Shown: piece after piece, positions 43,512 through 50,863 of the stretch
How the letters are laid out: each line of letters opens with the position of its first letter
How positions within the stretch are numbered: position 1 is the stretch's first letter
From: Chloroflexota bacterium
Lineage (GTDB): Bacteria; Chloroflexota; Anaerolineae; Aggregatilineales; Phototrophicaceae
Direction: 5' to 3'
DNA: 50,863 nt
Assembly: GCA_009840575.1 (NCBI GenBank)
Contig: VXNO01000174.1
Coordinates: 1-50,863 of the forward strand
The notes under the pieces: model-generated
What the model was told of the DNA's origin: nothing
What the model saw: the letters and a program-made list of their open reading frames with translations, nothing else
Database searches by the model: none
Program-made: the position numbers and the translations under genes

Positions 43512-45026
43512 CTACCTCGAAACAATTTCGAAGCGCTGATTGACCAGGTTCATCACCAAAGAAATCGCCAGGCTGATAACGAGGTAGGCCAGCAGCACCA
43601 TCAAGATGCCGGTCACGGATTGCCCGCTCTGGTTGATGATGGTGTTCGTCACCTGGAAGATATCCGTATACGATACGGCGATCGCCAGGCTGGAGTTCTT
43701 CGACAGGTTCAGGTACTGGTTGCCTAGCGGCGGGATGATGACGCGCAATGCCTGGGGCAGCACGATGCGCCGCAGCATGTCGCCTTGTGAAATGCCCAAA
43801 GCCCGCGATGCTTCCAGCTGGCCTTTGGGCACGGCTTGGATGCCAGCGCGCACGATCTCGGCGATGAAGGCGGAGGTATAGATGACCAAGCCCAAGAAAA
43901 CCGCCAGGTAGGCCGGCGAGATTTCGATGCCGGTTTCGACATTGCGACCGCGGCGGTCCAGCGTGGGCGGACGGTAGAGCAGGGGCTGGCGAGTATATTC
44001 CAGTTCCTGATCGATCGTCAGCAGCCCGGACTCAAAAGCGTCATCGTACTCCATATCAACGATGGCATCGTGGTCTTCGTTATAGACCTGGATGACTGAG
44101 GGCGTCGGCAGCATGCCAACGATCAGCCAGCCCAACAGCGTAAAACCGGCCACGCTAATCACAATGGCGCTGGTGCGCGGAGTAGGCCGCCCGGTCGAAT
44201 CGGTGATGAAGTGGAGGTAACGCCAAAGCGCCGCCGCCACGAGGATGCCAATCACCACAAAGACCATCCACACGCCAAACAGCGCTGATGGAAGCAGCTC
44301 GAAGAGAGCCACGCCCTTGATGCTGATGTAGATGGCGGGCAGCAACTCGACCGGTGTGCCGCTGCTGACCAGTTCGATGCCCAGCAGATTGACCAGGATG
44401 ATGATGGCGACGCCGCCTTCGCGCGCCAATATGCGCCAGGATTTGCGCCGCAAGCTGCCGCTGAGACGCCAAATGCCAACCAAAACGACCAGCGAAAGGG
44501 CATATTGCAGCAGGGGCAGCGAGCGTATGCCTTCTTGTGGCAGCTCGATCGATTCTTGCTGCGGCGGCAGGGCGAAAAGAACCACAAAATACCAGGTGAA
44601 TATCTGCAAGAGCACCGGCGTATTGCGCAGCACTTCGACATAAACGCGCGAGATGCTGCGCACCAGGAAGTTGTTATTCAGCAGCAGCACGCCCACCAAC
44701 ATGCCCAGGATGGTCGTCGCCACCAGCCCCACTGACACAACGCGCAGGGTATTGATAAAGCCGACGCGAAAGGCGTCAACATAGCGGTCGTTGGAGGAAT
44801 AACTGCCCGAGTCAGCGATATTGAAGCCGGCGCGGTTTTGGAGAAATTCAAAATTGGGGCTTTGGTTGGTCGCGTCCAAAGCGGAATTGATGCGCAGAGC
44901 CAGGTCGTTGAATACGATGACCACGACCAGGACAAACACGATCTGGGCGATGCCTTGCAAGATGCGCCCGTCGCGCAAGAGCGCAGGCAAGATCTTGACG
45001 CCTTGTGGGGGGGGTACATTTTCCAT
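43512..45026 (-). CDS. Polar amino-acid ABC transporter permease (AapQ type)
   Basis: Membrane subunit of the amino-acid importer. The 504-aa product is longer than AapQ proteins I know (about 400 aa). The N-terminal half has EVLRNTPVLLQIFTWYFVVL and the C-terminal half has the EAA loop QLEASRALGISQGDMLRRIV and LSKNSSLAIAVSYTDIF, all family-typical. Between them lie extra membrane segments and a loop of about 60 residues (DMEYDDAFESGLLTIDQELE) absent from short permeases. It sits between the binding protein and the giant permease. Confidence 0.88.
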   Translation of the reverse strand: MENVPPPQGVKILPALLRDGRILQGIAQIVFVLVVVIVFNDLALRINSALDATNQSPNFEFLQNRAGFNIADSGSYSSNDRYVDAFRVGFINTLRVVSVGLVATTILGMLVGVLLLNNNFLVRSISRVYVEVLRNTPVLLQIFTWYFVVLFALPPQQESIELPQEGIRSLPLLQYALSLVVLVGIWRLSGSLRRKSWRILAREGGVAIIILVNLLGIELVSSGTPVELLPAIYISIKGVALFELLPSALFGVWMVFVVIGILVAAALWRYLHFITDSTGRPTPRTSAIVISVAGFTLLGWLIVGMLPTPSVIQVYNEDHDAIVDMEYDDAFESGLLTIDQELEYTRQPLLYRPPTLDRRGRNVETGIEISPAYLAVFLGLVIYTSAFIAEIVRAGIQAVPKGQLEASRALGISQGDMLRRIVLPQALRVIIPPLGNQYLNLSKNSSLAIAVSYTDIFQVTNTIINQSGQSVTGILMVLLAYLVISLAISLVMNLVNQRFEIVSR

Positions 45027-45153
45027 CGGCGCACTCAGACCAGTATGCTGCGTGGGCAGAGATTAACCAGATTGGCTGGACATTTCGCAGCGCTTCGCCA
45101 GCCCCAACAAGCACAAACAAAACCAGAAACTTCACTTAAGAAAATAAAGCTGT

Positions 45154-45191
45154 CACAGGGGCATATCGCTGGAAAGGCGACATGCCCCGTG
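45154..45191 (-). promoter_or_regulatory. Strong hairpin between binding-protein and permease genes
   Basis: GGGGCAT pairs with ATGCCCC, extended outward by CAC/GTG with one bulged A and inward by TCGC/GCGA around a 7-base loop. No T-run. Third case in this window of a hairpin directly after the binding-protein gene; it lies in the 192-base gap 45027-45218. Confidence 0.6.
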
Positions 45192-45218
45192 GTCAAACTT
45201 GACGAAAACCGTTTCGAT

Positions 45219-46259
45219 CTAACGGAAGGGAGAGGCGTAGAGCAAGCCGCCGTCCGTCCACAGCGCGTTGACGCCACGATCCAAACCAAAGATCGTGTCC
45301 TTGCCCAGGTGGCGCTCGAAGACCTCGCCATAATTGCCGATTTGGCTGATGACATCAACCATAAAGCCATCGTTGATGCCGAAGTATTCGCCGGCGACAT
45401 TATCGCCCAAGCCCAGCAAGCGCCCGATGCCAGCATCTTCGCTGTCCATGTAATCGCCGACGTTCATGCTGTTGATGCCCAGCTCTTCGGCAGTCATCAT
45501 GCCCCAGACCGTCCAGCGGACGATATCAGCGAAGGTCGCGTCGCTCTGCGGGCTGACCGGCCCAAGCGGCTCCTTGCTGATTACTTCGGGCAGGATCAGA
45601 TGCGCGGCGGGATCGGTAGAAGTCGCCTTGCGAGAGACGAGGCTGCTCACATCGCTGGTGAAGGCATCGCAAGCGCCCGCTTCATAGGCATCCATGATCG
45701 CGTCGAAATCCTGGAAAGTGCTCAGTTCCCAATCGGCGCCCAAGGCGTTCTCCGTGTCGGTGATGTTGAGCTCGGTGGTCGTGCCGGCCGTGGCACACAT
45801 GGTGATGCTCTCTTCGCCGAGTTCAGCAAGGTTGGTGATGCCGAGATCAACCTTGACCATAATGCCCTGCCCGTCATAAAAGGTGGTGGGGCCGAAAGTG
45901 GCACCCCATTCAGTATCGCGGCTGAGCGTCCAGGTGGTGTTGCGGACGAGCAAGTCAATCTCGCCGCCCGCCATCGCCGTCGGTCGTTCCGCAGCCGTCA
46001 AGGGGCGGAAGCCCACAGCGTCCGCATCGCCCAGCACAGCGGCAGCCACAGCGCGGCAGAAATCGACATCAAAGCCAACAAAGTCGCCGGCATCGTTCTG
46101 CGTGCCAAAGCCCGGCAGCACTGTGTTGACACCACAGAGCAGTTCGCCGCGTTCCATGATGCGCTCAACGATGTGCCCATCGTCTTGCGCCATAGCCAGC
46201 CCGCTGCCCAGCGCCAGCAAGCTGATGACGACAAGCGCGAATACAATATAGCGTTTCAT
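45219..46259 (-). CDS. Polar amino-acid ABC transporter substrate-binding protein (AapJ type)
   Basis: Binds general L-amino acids outside the cell. Start 46259 (MKRYIVFALVV) is preferred with AAAGGAG and a second GAAGGA upstream; the track start lies in the leader. A signal peptide (VISLLALGSGLAMA) precedes QDDGHIVERIMERGELLCGV. The 346-aa length and the motifs GFDVDFCRAVAAAVLGD, LVRNTTWTLSRD, TFYDGQGIMV and AYEAGACDAFTSD match the AapJ/BztA group of family 3 binding proteins. Heads a four-gene operon behind a consensus promoter. Confidence 0.93.
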   Translation of the reverse strand: MKRYIVFALVVISLLALGSGLAMAQDDGHIVERIMERGELLCGVNTVLPGFGTQNDAGDFVGFDVDFCRAVAAAVLGDADAVGFRPLTAAERPTAMAGGEIDLLVRNTTWTLSRDTEWGATFGPTTFYDGQGIMVKVDLGITNLAELGEESITMCATAGTTTELNITDTENALGADWELSTFQDFDAIMDAYEAGACDAFTSDVSSLVSRKATSTDPAAHLILPEVISKEPLGPVSPQSDATFADIVRWTVWGMMTAEELGINSMNVGDYMDSEDAGIGRLLGLGDNVAGEYFGINDGFMVDVISQIGNYGEVFERHLGKDTIFGLDRGVNALWTDGGLLYASPFR

Positions 46260-46331
46260 TCCTTCACTCTCCTTTAGCTGTTGATAATGTACGAACCGAG
46301 CCAGATGAATCCATGCACAGCTCACAACTCC

Positions 46332-46362
46332 ATTATAGCCAGAATCAGTCTATAGTTGTCAA
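46332..46362 (-). promoter_or_regulatory. Promoter of the amino-acid ABC operon
   Basis: On the minus strand, TTGACA (46357-46362) and TATAAT (46332-46337) are both perfect hexamers; the 19-base spacer is longer than optimal, which may mean activator dependence. Start near 46325, 66 bases before the AapJ ATG. Confidence 0.6.
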
Positions 46363-46369
46363 GCGATTC

Positions 46370-46412
46370 AAAAAAAGACCGGACTGACAAGACATGGCTG
46401 TCAGAACGGTCT
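46370..46412 (-). terminator. Intrinsic terminator of the selenoprotein gene
   Basis: AGACCG and CGGTCT plus CTGACA and TGTCAG form a two-part 12-bp stem with a small internal loop and a 9-base loop; on the minus strand it runs into seven T residues. It insulates the selenoprotein gene from the amino-acid operon promoter. Confidence 0.8.
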
Positions 46413-46437
46413 CTGTGCTGTGTCCTGCCGCTTGTGT

Positions 46438-46731
46438 TTAGCTGGCGGCCATCTCTACATCGGCGGGGCGGATTTTCTCCAAGGCTGCGCCTATCGCGGC
46501 GCGGATTTCACCCGGCTCGGCATGGCGTCCGACTTCTTTCTTGCAAAAGACGCGCTCGCCATTGACCCAAACATCAAATACGCCGCCGCTGCCCGGCACC
46601 AATTTCCAGCTGCTGATGTAATACTCGATCTCGCGCTCGTTCAAGATTTCGTCCGTCAAACTGACGGCTTGGGGTTGGTGCCCTCAAGCGGCGCAGTATT
46701 CGACGACGATGTCCATGATCCCATTTTGCAT
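46438..46731 (-). CDS. SelW/Rdx-family selenoprotein with in-frame UGA (CxxU)
   Basis: The track shows only a 73-aa fragment (46438-46659). Extending upstream in the same frame passes one TGA at 46684-46686 and reaches ATG 46731, which has AAGGAG eight bases ahead. Reading TGA as selenocysteine gives 97 residues beginning MQNGIMDIVVEYCAAUGHQP, with a Cys13-Ala-Ala-Sec16 redox motif in the place where SelW/SelT/SelH (Rdx) proteins have CxxU or CxxC. The rest is Rdx-typical: SSWKLVPGSGGVFDVWVNGE and CKKEVGRHAEPGEI. A stem-loop with an apical G lies 16 bases after the UGA. A C-terminal thioredoxin-like beta hairpin is complete, and a strong terminator follows. Selenocysteine machinery genes are not in this window. 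The alternative is a nonsense mutation, but its position at the catalytic site argues against it. Confidence 0.85.
46653..46667 (-). promoter_or_regulatory. SECIS-like stem-loop
   Basis: On the minus strand CCGUCA-GUU-UGACGG: 6-bp stem, 3-base loop with G first. It starts 16 bases after the UGA (loop 22 bases after). This fits the known bacterial SECIS rules of a nearby downstream stem with a G at the top of a small loop. It lies within the coding sequence, as in bacteria. Confidence 0.7.
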
Positions 46732-46898
46732 GACACACTCTCCTTCATAGCAACTCGTTTCTTTCGACACTTTGAATGTAGCACAGTGTGGCTGGATTTA
46801 CAAGCGCGGAGGGCAAAGTGAGCGCCGAGCCGATTGTCTACCCTGCAGTCCTATACTAAAATTAGTTTCTTGACTTATTTTCCAGAAAGGGCTTGTAT

Positions 46899-47681
46899 AT
46901 GAAGCTGAAGTCGCATTGGCTATTACCCATCCCTGCGCTTCGCTGCTGCCTGGCGCTTGCGCTGCTGTTCATCACCAGCATATCCGCGCTGGCGCAGTTT
47001 GATACGCTGTCTGACGAGGATCGGTGCTTCTTGGGGCAGACCGAGTTTTGTCCTGGCGCGCCGGAAGCGGAAGAGGAAACTGAGGAAAAAGCTGAGAATC
47101 AGGAAAGCGCCGAAAAAGAAACCGTCAGCGTTGAGCGCGAGCTCAGGTCAAATTGCCCCGACCTCCTCGCCGGTGTGGTTGTCTCCGGCTATAGTGCACA
47201 GACATTCTGCCAGATCGTGAGCGTTGCCGGCCTCGGGCGGATTGATGAACTCCCCGATGACATTATCATCGCCGTCGATGTTTGGGGTTTTGTACCGCCA
47301 GGCGTCGAAGTTTGCTTCCTGCAAAATGGCAGCCTGGCGTTCCTCGACGCTGATTACTCGCCACGCGAATTGCGCGATATGGAAGCCTACCAGCGCGATG
47401 GCATGACCTGCGGCACGATCAACAAGCATGGCACAGTCGTACTGTTTGCTGCTTCTCAGCCGAGCAGCGAAGACGTCGCGGTGGGAGATTGCCAGATTAA
47501 GGTGACGGGCTCGCTCTACTTGCGTGCGGAACCAGCCGGCGAGATCCTCGATATTGTCTGGCTCCATTCGGAAGTGCCGGTACTGGCAACGAATGGCAAG
47601 TGGTTCAAGGTCACATTTGAAGGGCAGACCGGCTACGTCACCCGCAGATACCACCGGGTTCTGCGTGGCAACTGCGGCTAA
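46899..47681 (+). CDS. Secreted bacterial SH3-domain protein
   Basis: Exported protein with a C-terminal SH3b-like domain. ATG 46899 (MKLKSHWLLPIP) is preferred to the TTG at 46893; AGAAAGGG lies upstream. A signal peptide (CCLALALLFITSISALA) precedes QFDTLSDEDRC. A Glu-rich linker (EEETEEKAENQESAEKE) follows, then a Cys-containing middle domain of unknown family, and the SH3b end: CQIKVTGSLYLRAEPAGEIL, VPVLATNGKWFKVTFEGQTG and YVTRRY. Several Cys may form disulfides outside the cell. SH3b domains usually bind cell-wall peptides. Single gene; converges on leuS. Confidence 0.75.
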   Translation: MKLKSHWLLPIPALRCCLALALLFITSISALAQFDTLSDEDRCFLGQTEFCPGAPEAEEETEEKAENQESAEKETVSVERELRSNCPDLLAGVVVSGYSAQTFCQIVSVAGLGRIDELPDDIIIAVDVWGFVPPGVEVCFLQNGSLAFLDADYSPRELRDMEAYQRDGMTCGTINKHGTVVLFAASQPSSEDVAVGDCQIKVTGSLYLRAEPAGEILDIVWLHSEVPVLATNGKWFKVTFEGQTGYVTRRYHRVLRGNCG

Positions 47682-47698
47682 GCCTGCCCTGCGCGATA

Positions 47699-47724
47699 CC
47701 CCGCCCGGTCGCTGCCAGGCGGGG
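47699..47724. terminator. Hairpin between convergent genes (SH3 gene and leuS)
   Basis: CCCCGCC pairs with GGCGGGG (7 bp), extended by GG/CC after one mismatch, loop of six. It sits between the two 3' ends. No T-run, so it is best seen as a bidirectional RNA 3'-end structure. Confidence 0.5.
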
Positions 47725-47742
47725 CTAGCATTGTAATTTGAA

Positions 47743-50514
47743 TCAGACCACGATATTCACTTTCGGGTCTGTGCCATTGCGGCCCGGGATATAGACGACG
47801 CGGCGCGGCGCATTTCCGGCCAGGCTGCGCTGGGCGGCTGCGCTGGCTAAAGCCAGTTGCTCCGCCTGCGCCCGTTCAATATCCACCGCGACATGAATGG
47901 TTTGGCGCGGCTTGCCATTAATCATCACCACCAGGTCGACAACGTCTTCCCGCGCCAGCTCGGCATCATATTGGGGCCAGGCTTGGGTGTGCACGCTGTA
48001 TTCCCAGCCCAGCTGCGACCATAACTCCTCAGCCAGGTGCGGGGCAAAGGGCGCCAGCAGGCGGATGGCGGCATTGATGACCTCGCGCCAGGTTTCCGCG
48101 CCGATATGCTGCTGCCGCAGGGCGTCTTTCAGCGCATTTTTGAACTTCATCTGTTCGGCGATGGCGGTGTTGAAGCTGAAGTTTTCCAAGCCGCGGTCGA
48201 CCACAGCGATGCACTGATGCAGCTTGCGGGCGATATCGCGCTCGGCCGCCGCATCGCCAGCGCAGTCAGGCGCGCCAGCCAGGGCGATATCCCAGATGTC
48301 ATGCAGCCAGCCCTGCGGACCCTTGATGTTGTTCTCGTTCCAGGGGCCGCCCTTCTGCCAGTCGAAATTGAACATCAGGTAGCAGCGCACCACATCCGCG
48401 CCAAAACGCCTGACCAATTCGTCGGGATTAACCACATTGCCCTTGCTCTTGGACATGCGCTGGATTTCCAGGTGCTGGCGCAGTTGGTTGATGTTGTTCG
48501 CGCCCGGTATATCGGGGATGATGATCTCGGCATCGGGCGCGACTTCGACAAAGTGAATGATGCCGGCCATTTCAACCTGCAAGGTGGCTTCCACGCGGTT
48601 GACCAGCTCGCCAAAGATGCCATCAAAGCCATCTGGCACGGCATTCCAATCGACCACTTCGACCCGCTGCGCCAGCATGTGTTCGCCGTCGCGCCTGCCG
48701 CTGCACAAGACAAAATCGCCCTGGCGCTCGCCACCCAGCACTTGCCCCTGGTTACGTAGCAAGGTCATGGGTTCGTCAAATGCGCCGGCTGGGTCGCGGC
48801 CATTTCGGCGCATGGCGGCGGCGGCTTCGTCATAGATGCCGATATCACGCAGCGCCTTGTTGAAGAAGCGCGTATACAGCAGGTGCATCACCGCGTGTTC
48901 CGCGCCACCCGTATACACATCGACCGGCAGCCAATAAGCGGCTTCTTCAGCATCAAAAGGCGCGTCATCTTTATGCGGCGACAGATAGCGCAACTGATAC
49001 CAGCTCGAGCACATGAAGGTATCCAACGTGTCGGTTTCGCGTCGCGTGTTCTCGTCGACTTTGAAGAATGGCTCGTGATAGGTCAGCGGGCTGCGCCCCG
49101 TCGGCACAAAGTCGACATCGCTGGGCAGCTCGACCGGCAGCTCCGCATCGGGCACGGGCAGGATGTCATCGCCAGAATAGAGCATGGGGATGGGGCAGCC
49201 CCAATAGCGCTGACGGCTGATGAGCCAATCGTGCAGGCGATAGTTGACCGATTCTTGCCCCTTGCCGGTCGCTTCCAGCCAGTCGATAACGCGGTTGATA
49301 GCTGGGTTGGCGCGCCCCTTGGCGCTGTCGCTGAGGCTGCCGTCCATGGCGTCGGAATTGACCATCGCGCCGGTACCTGAGTAGGCTTCGCGCATGGCGG
49401 CGCTTGTGAGCGGCTCGTCCATGTCTTCGGGCTGGATGACGACTCGGATGGGCAGGTCGTAGGCGCGGGCGAATTCAAAGTCGCGCTGGTCGTGAGCGGG
49501 CACCGCCATAATCGCGCCGGTGCCATAGGTAACCATAACATAATCGGCGATCCAAATGGGGATGCGCTCGTCATTGACCGGGTTGATGGCGTAGGCACCA
49601 GTGAAGACGCCGGTCTTCTCCCGATGTTCCATCATGCGCTCGACTTCGGTCTCGGCGGCGATCTCGTCGATGTAATGCTCGACCGCGGCGCGCTGTTCCG
49701 ACGTGGTAATGATATCGACCAGCTCATGCTCGGGTGCCAGCACCATGAAGGTCGCGCCCCAGAGCGTATCCGGGCGGGTGGTATAAATCTCGATGGAGTG
49801 TTCCCCGACGGCGGTATAGAAGGTCGCGCGCGCGCCTTCGCTGCGACCGATCCAGTTGGTCTGCATGATTTTGATGGGATTGGGCCAATCCATGCCAGCG
49901 AAGCTCAGCAGCTCATCGGCGTATTTTGTGATAGCGAAGAACCACTGCTCCATCATCTTGTGCACGACTGGCTGCCCGGTGCGCTCGTCCTTGCCATCGA
50001 TGACTTGCTCGTTTGCCAGCACGGTCTGCATTGATTCCGACCAGTTGACCAGCGCCGAGCCGCGATAAGCCAAGCCATGTTCGTAGAACTTCTTGAAGAA
50101 CCACTCCGACCATTTGTAATACTCAGGCGTGCAGGAGATGGCTTCGCGTTGCCAGTCGAACATCGCGCCCATGCTGCGCATCTGCTCACGCATGTGTTCG
50201 ATGTTGGCGTAGGTCCACTTCCAGGGGTGGATGTTGCGTGCGATGGCGGCATTTTCAGCGGGCAGCCCAAAAGCATCGAAACCCATGGGGAAGAGCACAT
50301 TGTAGCCACGCATGCGCATCCAGCGGGCGCGGGCGTCCGAGGGCGTCATGGCGAACCAGTGTCCGATATGCAATTCGCCGGATGGATACGGCAGCATGGT
50401 CATGGCGTAGTGCTTGGGTTTGCTCCAGTCGACGCGGGCGCGGTAGAGCTGGCTTTCTTCCCACTTGCGCTGCCATTTGACTTCGATTTCGTGTGGTTGA
50501 TAAGTTTTGGACAT
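47743..50514 (-). CDS. leuS: Leucyl-tRNA synthetase
   Basis: Class I synthetase charging tRNA-Leu, with editing. The complete 923-aa product starts MSKTYQPHEIEVKWQRKWEE. The HIGH motif is PYPSGELHIGHW (about residue 48), the CP1 editing domain has TTRPDTLWGATFMVLAPEH and VPAHDQRDFEFA (its conserved Asp and Thr-rich region), and the KMSKS loop reads RMSKSKGNVVNPDEL. The C-terminal anticodon and LeuRS-C domains are present (LAPFAPHLAEELWSQLG). The start has a GAGAGAAG-like site upstream. A 250-base structured leader precedes it. No frameshift or truncation seen. Confidence 0.96.
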   Translation of the reverse strand: MSKTYQPHEIEVKWQRKWEESQLYRARVDWSKPKHYAMTMLPYPSGELHIGHWFAMTPSDARARWMRMRGYNVLFPMGFDAFGLPAENAAIARNIHPWKWTYANIEHMREQMRSMGAMFDWQREAISCTPEYYKWSEWFFKKFYEHGLAYRGSALVNWSESMQTVLANEQVIDGKDERTGQPVVHKMMEQWFFAITKYADELLSFAGMDWPNPIKIMQTNWIGRSEGARATFYTAVGEHSIEIYTTRPDTLWGATFMVLAPEHELVDIITTSEQRAAVEHYIDEIAAETEVERMMEHREKTGVFTGAYAINPVNDERIPIWIADYVMVTYGTGAIMAVPAHDQRDFEFARAYDLPIRVVIQPEDMDEPLTSAAMREAYSGTGAMVNSDAMDGSLSDSAKGRANPAINRVIDWLEATGKGQESVNYRLHDWLISRQRYWGCPIPMLYSGDDILPVPDAELPVELPSDVDFVPTGRSPLTYHEPFFKVDENTRRETDTLDTFMCSSWYQLRYLSPHKDDAPFDAEEAAYWLPVDVYTGGAEHAVMHLLYTRFFNKALRDIGIYDEAAAAMRRNGRDPAGAFDEPMTLLRNQGQVLGGERQGDFVLCSGRRDGEHMLAQRVEVVDWNAVPDGFDGIFGELVNRVEATLQVEMAGIIHFVEVAPDAEIIIPDIPGANNINQLRQHLEIQRMSKSKGNVVNPDELVRRFGADVVRCYLMFNFDWQKGGPWNENNIKGPQGWLHDIWDIALAGAPDCAGDAAAERDIARKLHQCIAVVDRGLENFSFNTAIAEQMKFKNALKDALRQQHIGAETWREVINAAIRLLAPFAPHLAEELWSQLGWEYSVHTQAWPQYDAELAREDVVDLVVMINGKPRQTIHVAVDIERAQAEQLALASAAAQRSLAGNAPRRVVYIPGRNGTDPKVNIVV

Positions 50515-50649
50515 CGCTTCTCTCTATTCCTCTTGCAGCTTATATGGACAGTCGGGCAGCGCTAGCTCGCTATGGCTTGCTGCTCAGGTGAATTGCCTGG
50601 TTGTATGGAGAGGGAAGGGGCAGGGGCGCGGAGCCTAGATAAGGAAAGA

Positions 50650-50661
50650 GCGGGCCACCCC
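50650..50661 (-). promoter_or_regulatory. T-box-like string in the leuS leader (weak)
   Basis: On the minus strand GGGGTGGCCCGC resembles the T-box core GGGUGGNACCGCG but lacks the AC, and the base after TGG is C whereas a tRNA-Leu discriminator A would want U. GGAAAG and CTTTCC flank it in an outer stem. Weak evidence only. Confidence 0.2.
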
Positions 50662-50714
50662 GAAACCCGTTAAAACTTTGCTTTCCATGTCGGCTTGCCT
50701 CCGGCGCATTGACG

Positions 50715-50767
50715 GGCAATGTAACATAGGCGGCGCGGCTTTGTAAAGGGGCTTGTTACGGATTGCC
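50715..50767. promoter_or_regulatory. Inverted repeat in the leuS upstream region
   Basis: GGCAATGTAACA (50715-50726) pairs with TGTTAC (50754-50759) and ATTGCC (50762-50767) with a two-base bulge and a 27-base loop, giving a 12-bp stem. AT-rich sequence (TATGAT on the minus strand at 50775-50780) just beyond could hold the leuS promoter, which would put this stem at the 5' end of a roughly 250-base leader. The gap 50515-50863 shows no gene. Confidence 0.55.
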
Positions 50768-50863
50768 TTGTGTAATCATAAGCAATTATTTGCAAATCAA
50801 TAAAACTGTAGGTAGTGGTGGCGCGATAAGTGATATGAGATGAAAATGCTCCCTATGATACAA

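Noticed and set aside
46870-46898. TTGACT with TTGTAT as promoter of the SH3 gene
   Set aside because: The -10 would overlap the start codon region, leaving no leader for ribosome binding.
50650-50661. True T-box riboswitch before leuS
   Set aside because: Core lacks ACC after TGG, the base after TGG does not match a tRNA-Leu discriminator, and no clear specifier loop was found; kept only as a weak observation.

Overview
This window looks like a GC-rich (roughly 60%) bacterial chromosome segment, most likely from an Anaerolineae-like member of the Chloroflexota. The placement is inferred from the kind of gene content: several solute-binding-protein-first ABC operons without their own sugar ATPase, a TIR/propeller protein, SMP-30-like and DUF3179 secreted proteins, LysM/M23 and SH3 surface proteins, and RhaM/enolase/CaiB/MaoC catabolic genes. 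No rRNA or tRNA gene was seen, so the placement is not proven. The left edge is a 46-base C homopolymer, which looks like a contig end or assembly artefact.

Layout. 0-2.6 kb: coaE, then an orphan phage-type terminase pair (the large subunit is interrupted by a TGA) behind a promoter with a LexA-like palindrome. 2.6-8.5 kb: M42 aminopeptidase, a solute-binding-like protein without signal peptide, an anchored SMP-30-like propeller, a GH3 glycosidase and a small secreted protein. 8.5-17.4 kb: two sugar ABC operons (binding protein plus two permeases each); the first is interrupted by an AT-richer single-chain restriction-modification gene. 17.8-24.2 kb: a probable deoxy-/acid-sugar catabolic block (enolase-superfamily dehydratase, rhamnose-type mutarotase, amidohydrolase-type lactonase, Gfo/Idh/MocA dehydrogenase) interleaved with a CaiB/BaiF CoA-transferase and two MaoC proteins. 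24.3-28 kb: LysM-M23 peptidase, HEAT-repeat protein, PhyH-type dioxygenase, surE. 28-31 kb: a TIR-TM-propeller gene broken by a perfect 463-bp tandem duplication. 30.7-38 kb: glycosyltransferase, NAD(P)-binding epimerase-like protein, Sua5/TsaC, a frameshifted methyltransferase, asnS, radA. 38-46.4 kb: a DUF3179 protein and a polar amino-acid ABC operon with an abnormally large (1130 aa) permease. 46.4-50.9 kb: a SelW/Rdx-like selenoprotein with an in-frame UGA and a SECIS-like hairpin, a secreted SH3 protein, and leuS with a structured leader.

How it fits together. The 6-24 kb stretch reads as a sugar-scavenging region: a secreted or cytosolic glycosidase, two uptake systems, mutarotation, lactone hydrolysis, dehydration and redox steps, with a CoA-linked branch of unknown substrate. 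All three binding-protein-first operons carry a strong hairpin directly after the binding-protein gene, which fits differential expression of binding protein over permeases. A dispersed two-module intergenic repeat (a CACAGAGG-rich part and a GGGCGAG...CTCGCCC hairpin part) occurs about ten times and in places provides the end of a reading frame or a terminator-like hairpin between convergent genes.

The observations most worth checking are the recoded selenoprotein, the giant permease, the duplication that splits the TIR gene, the RM gene inside a transporter operon, and the CoA/acid-sugar block.
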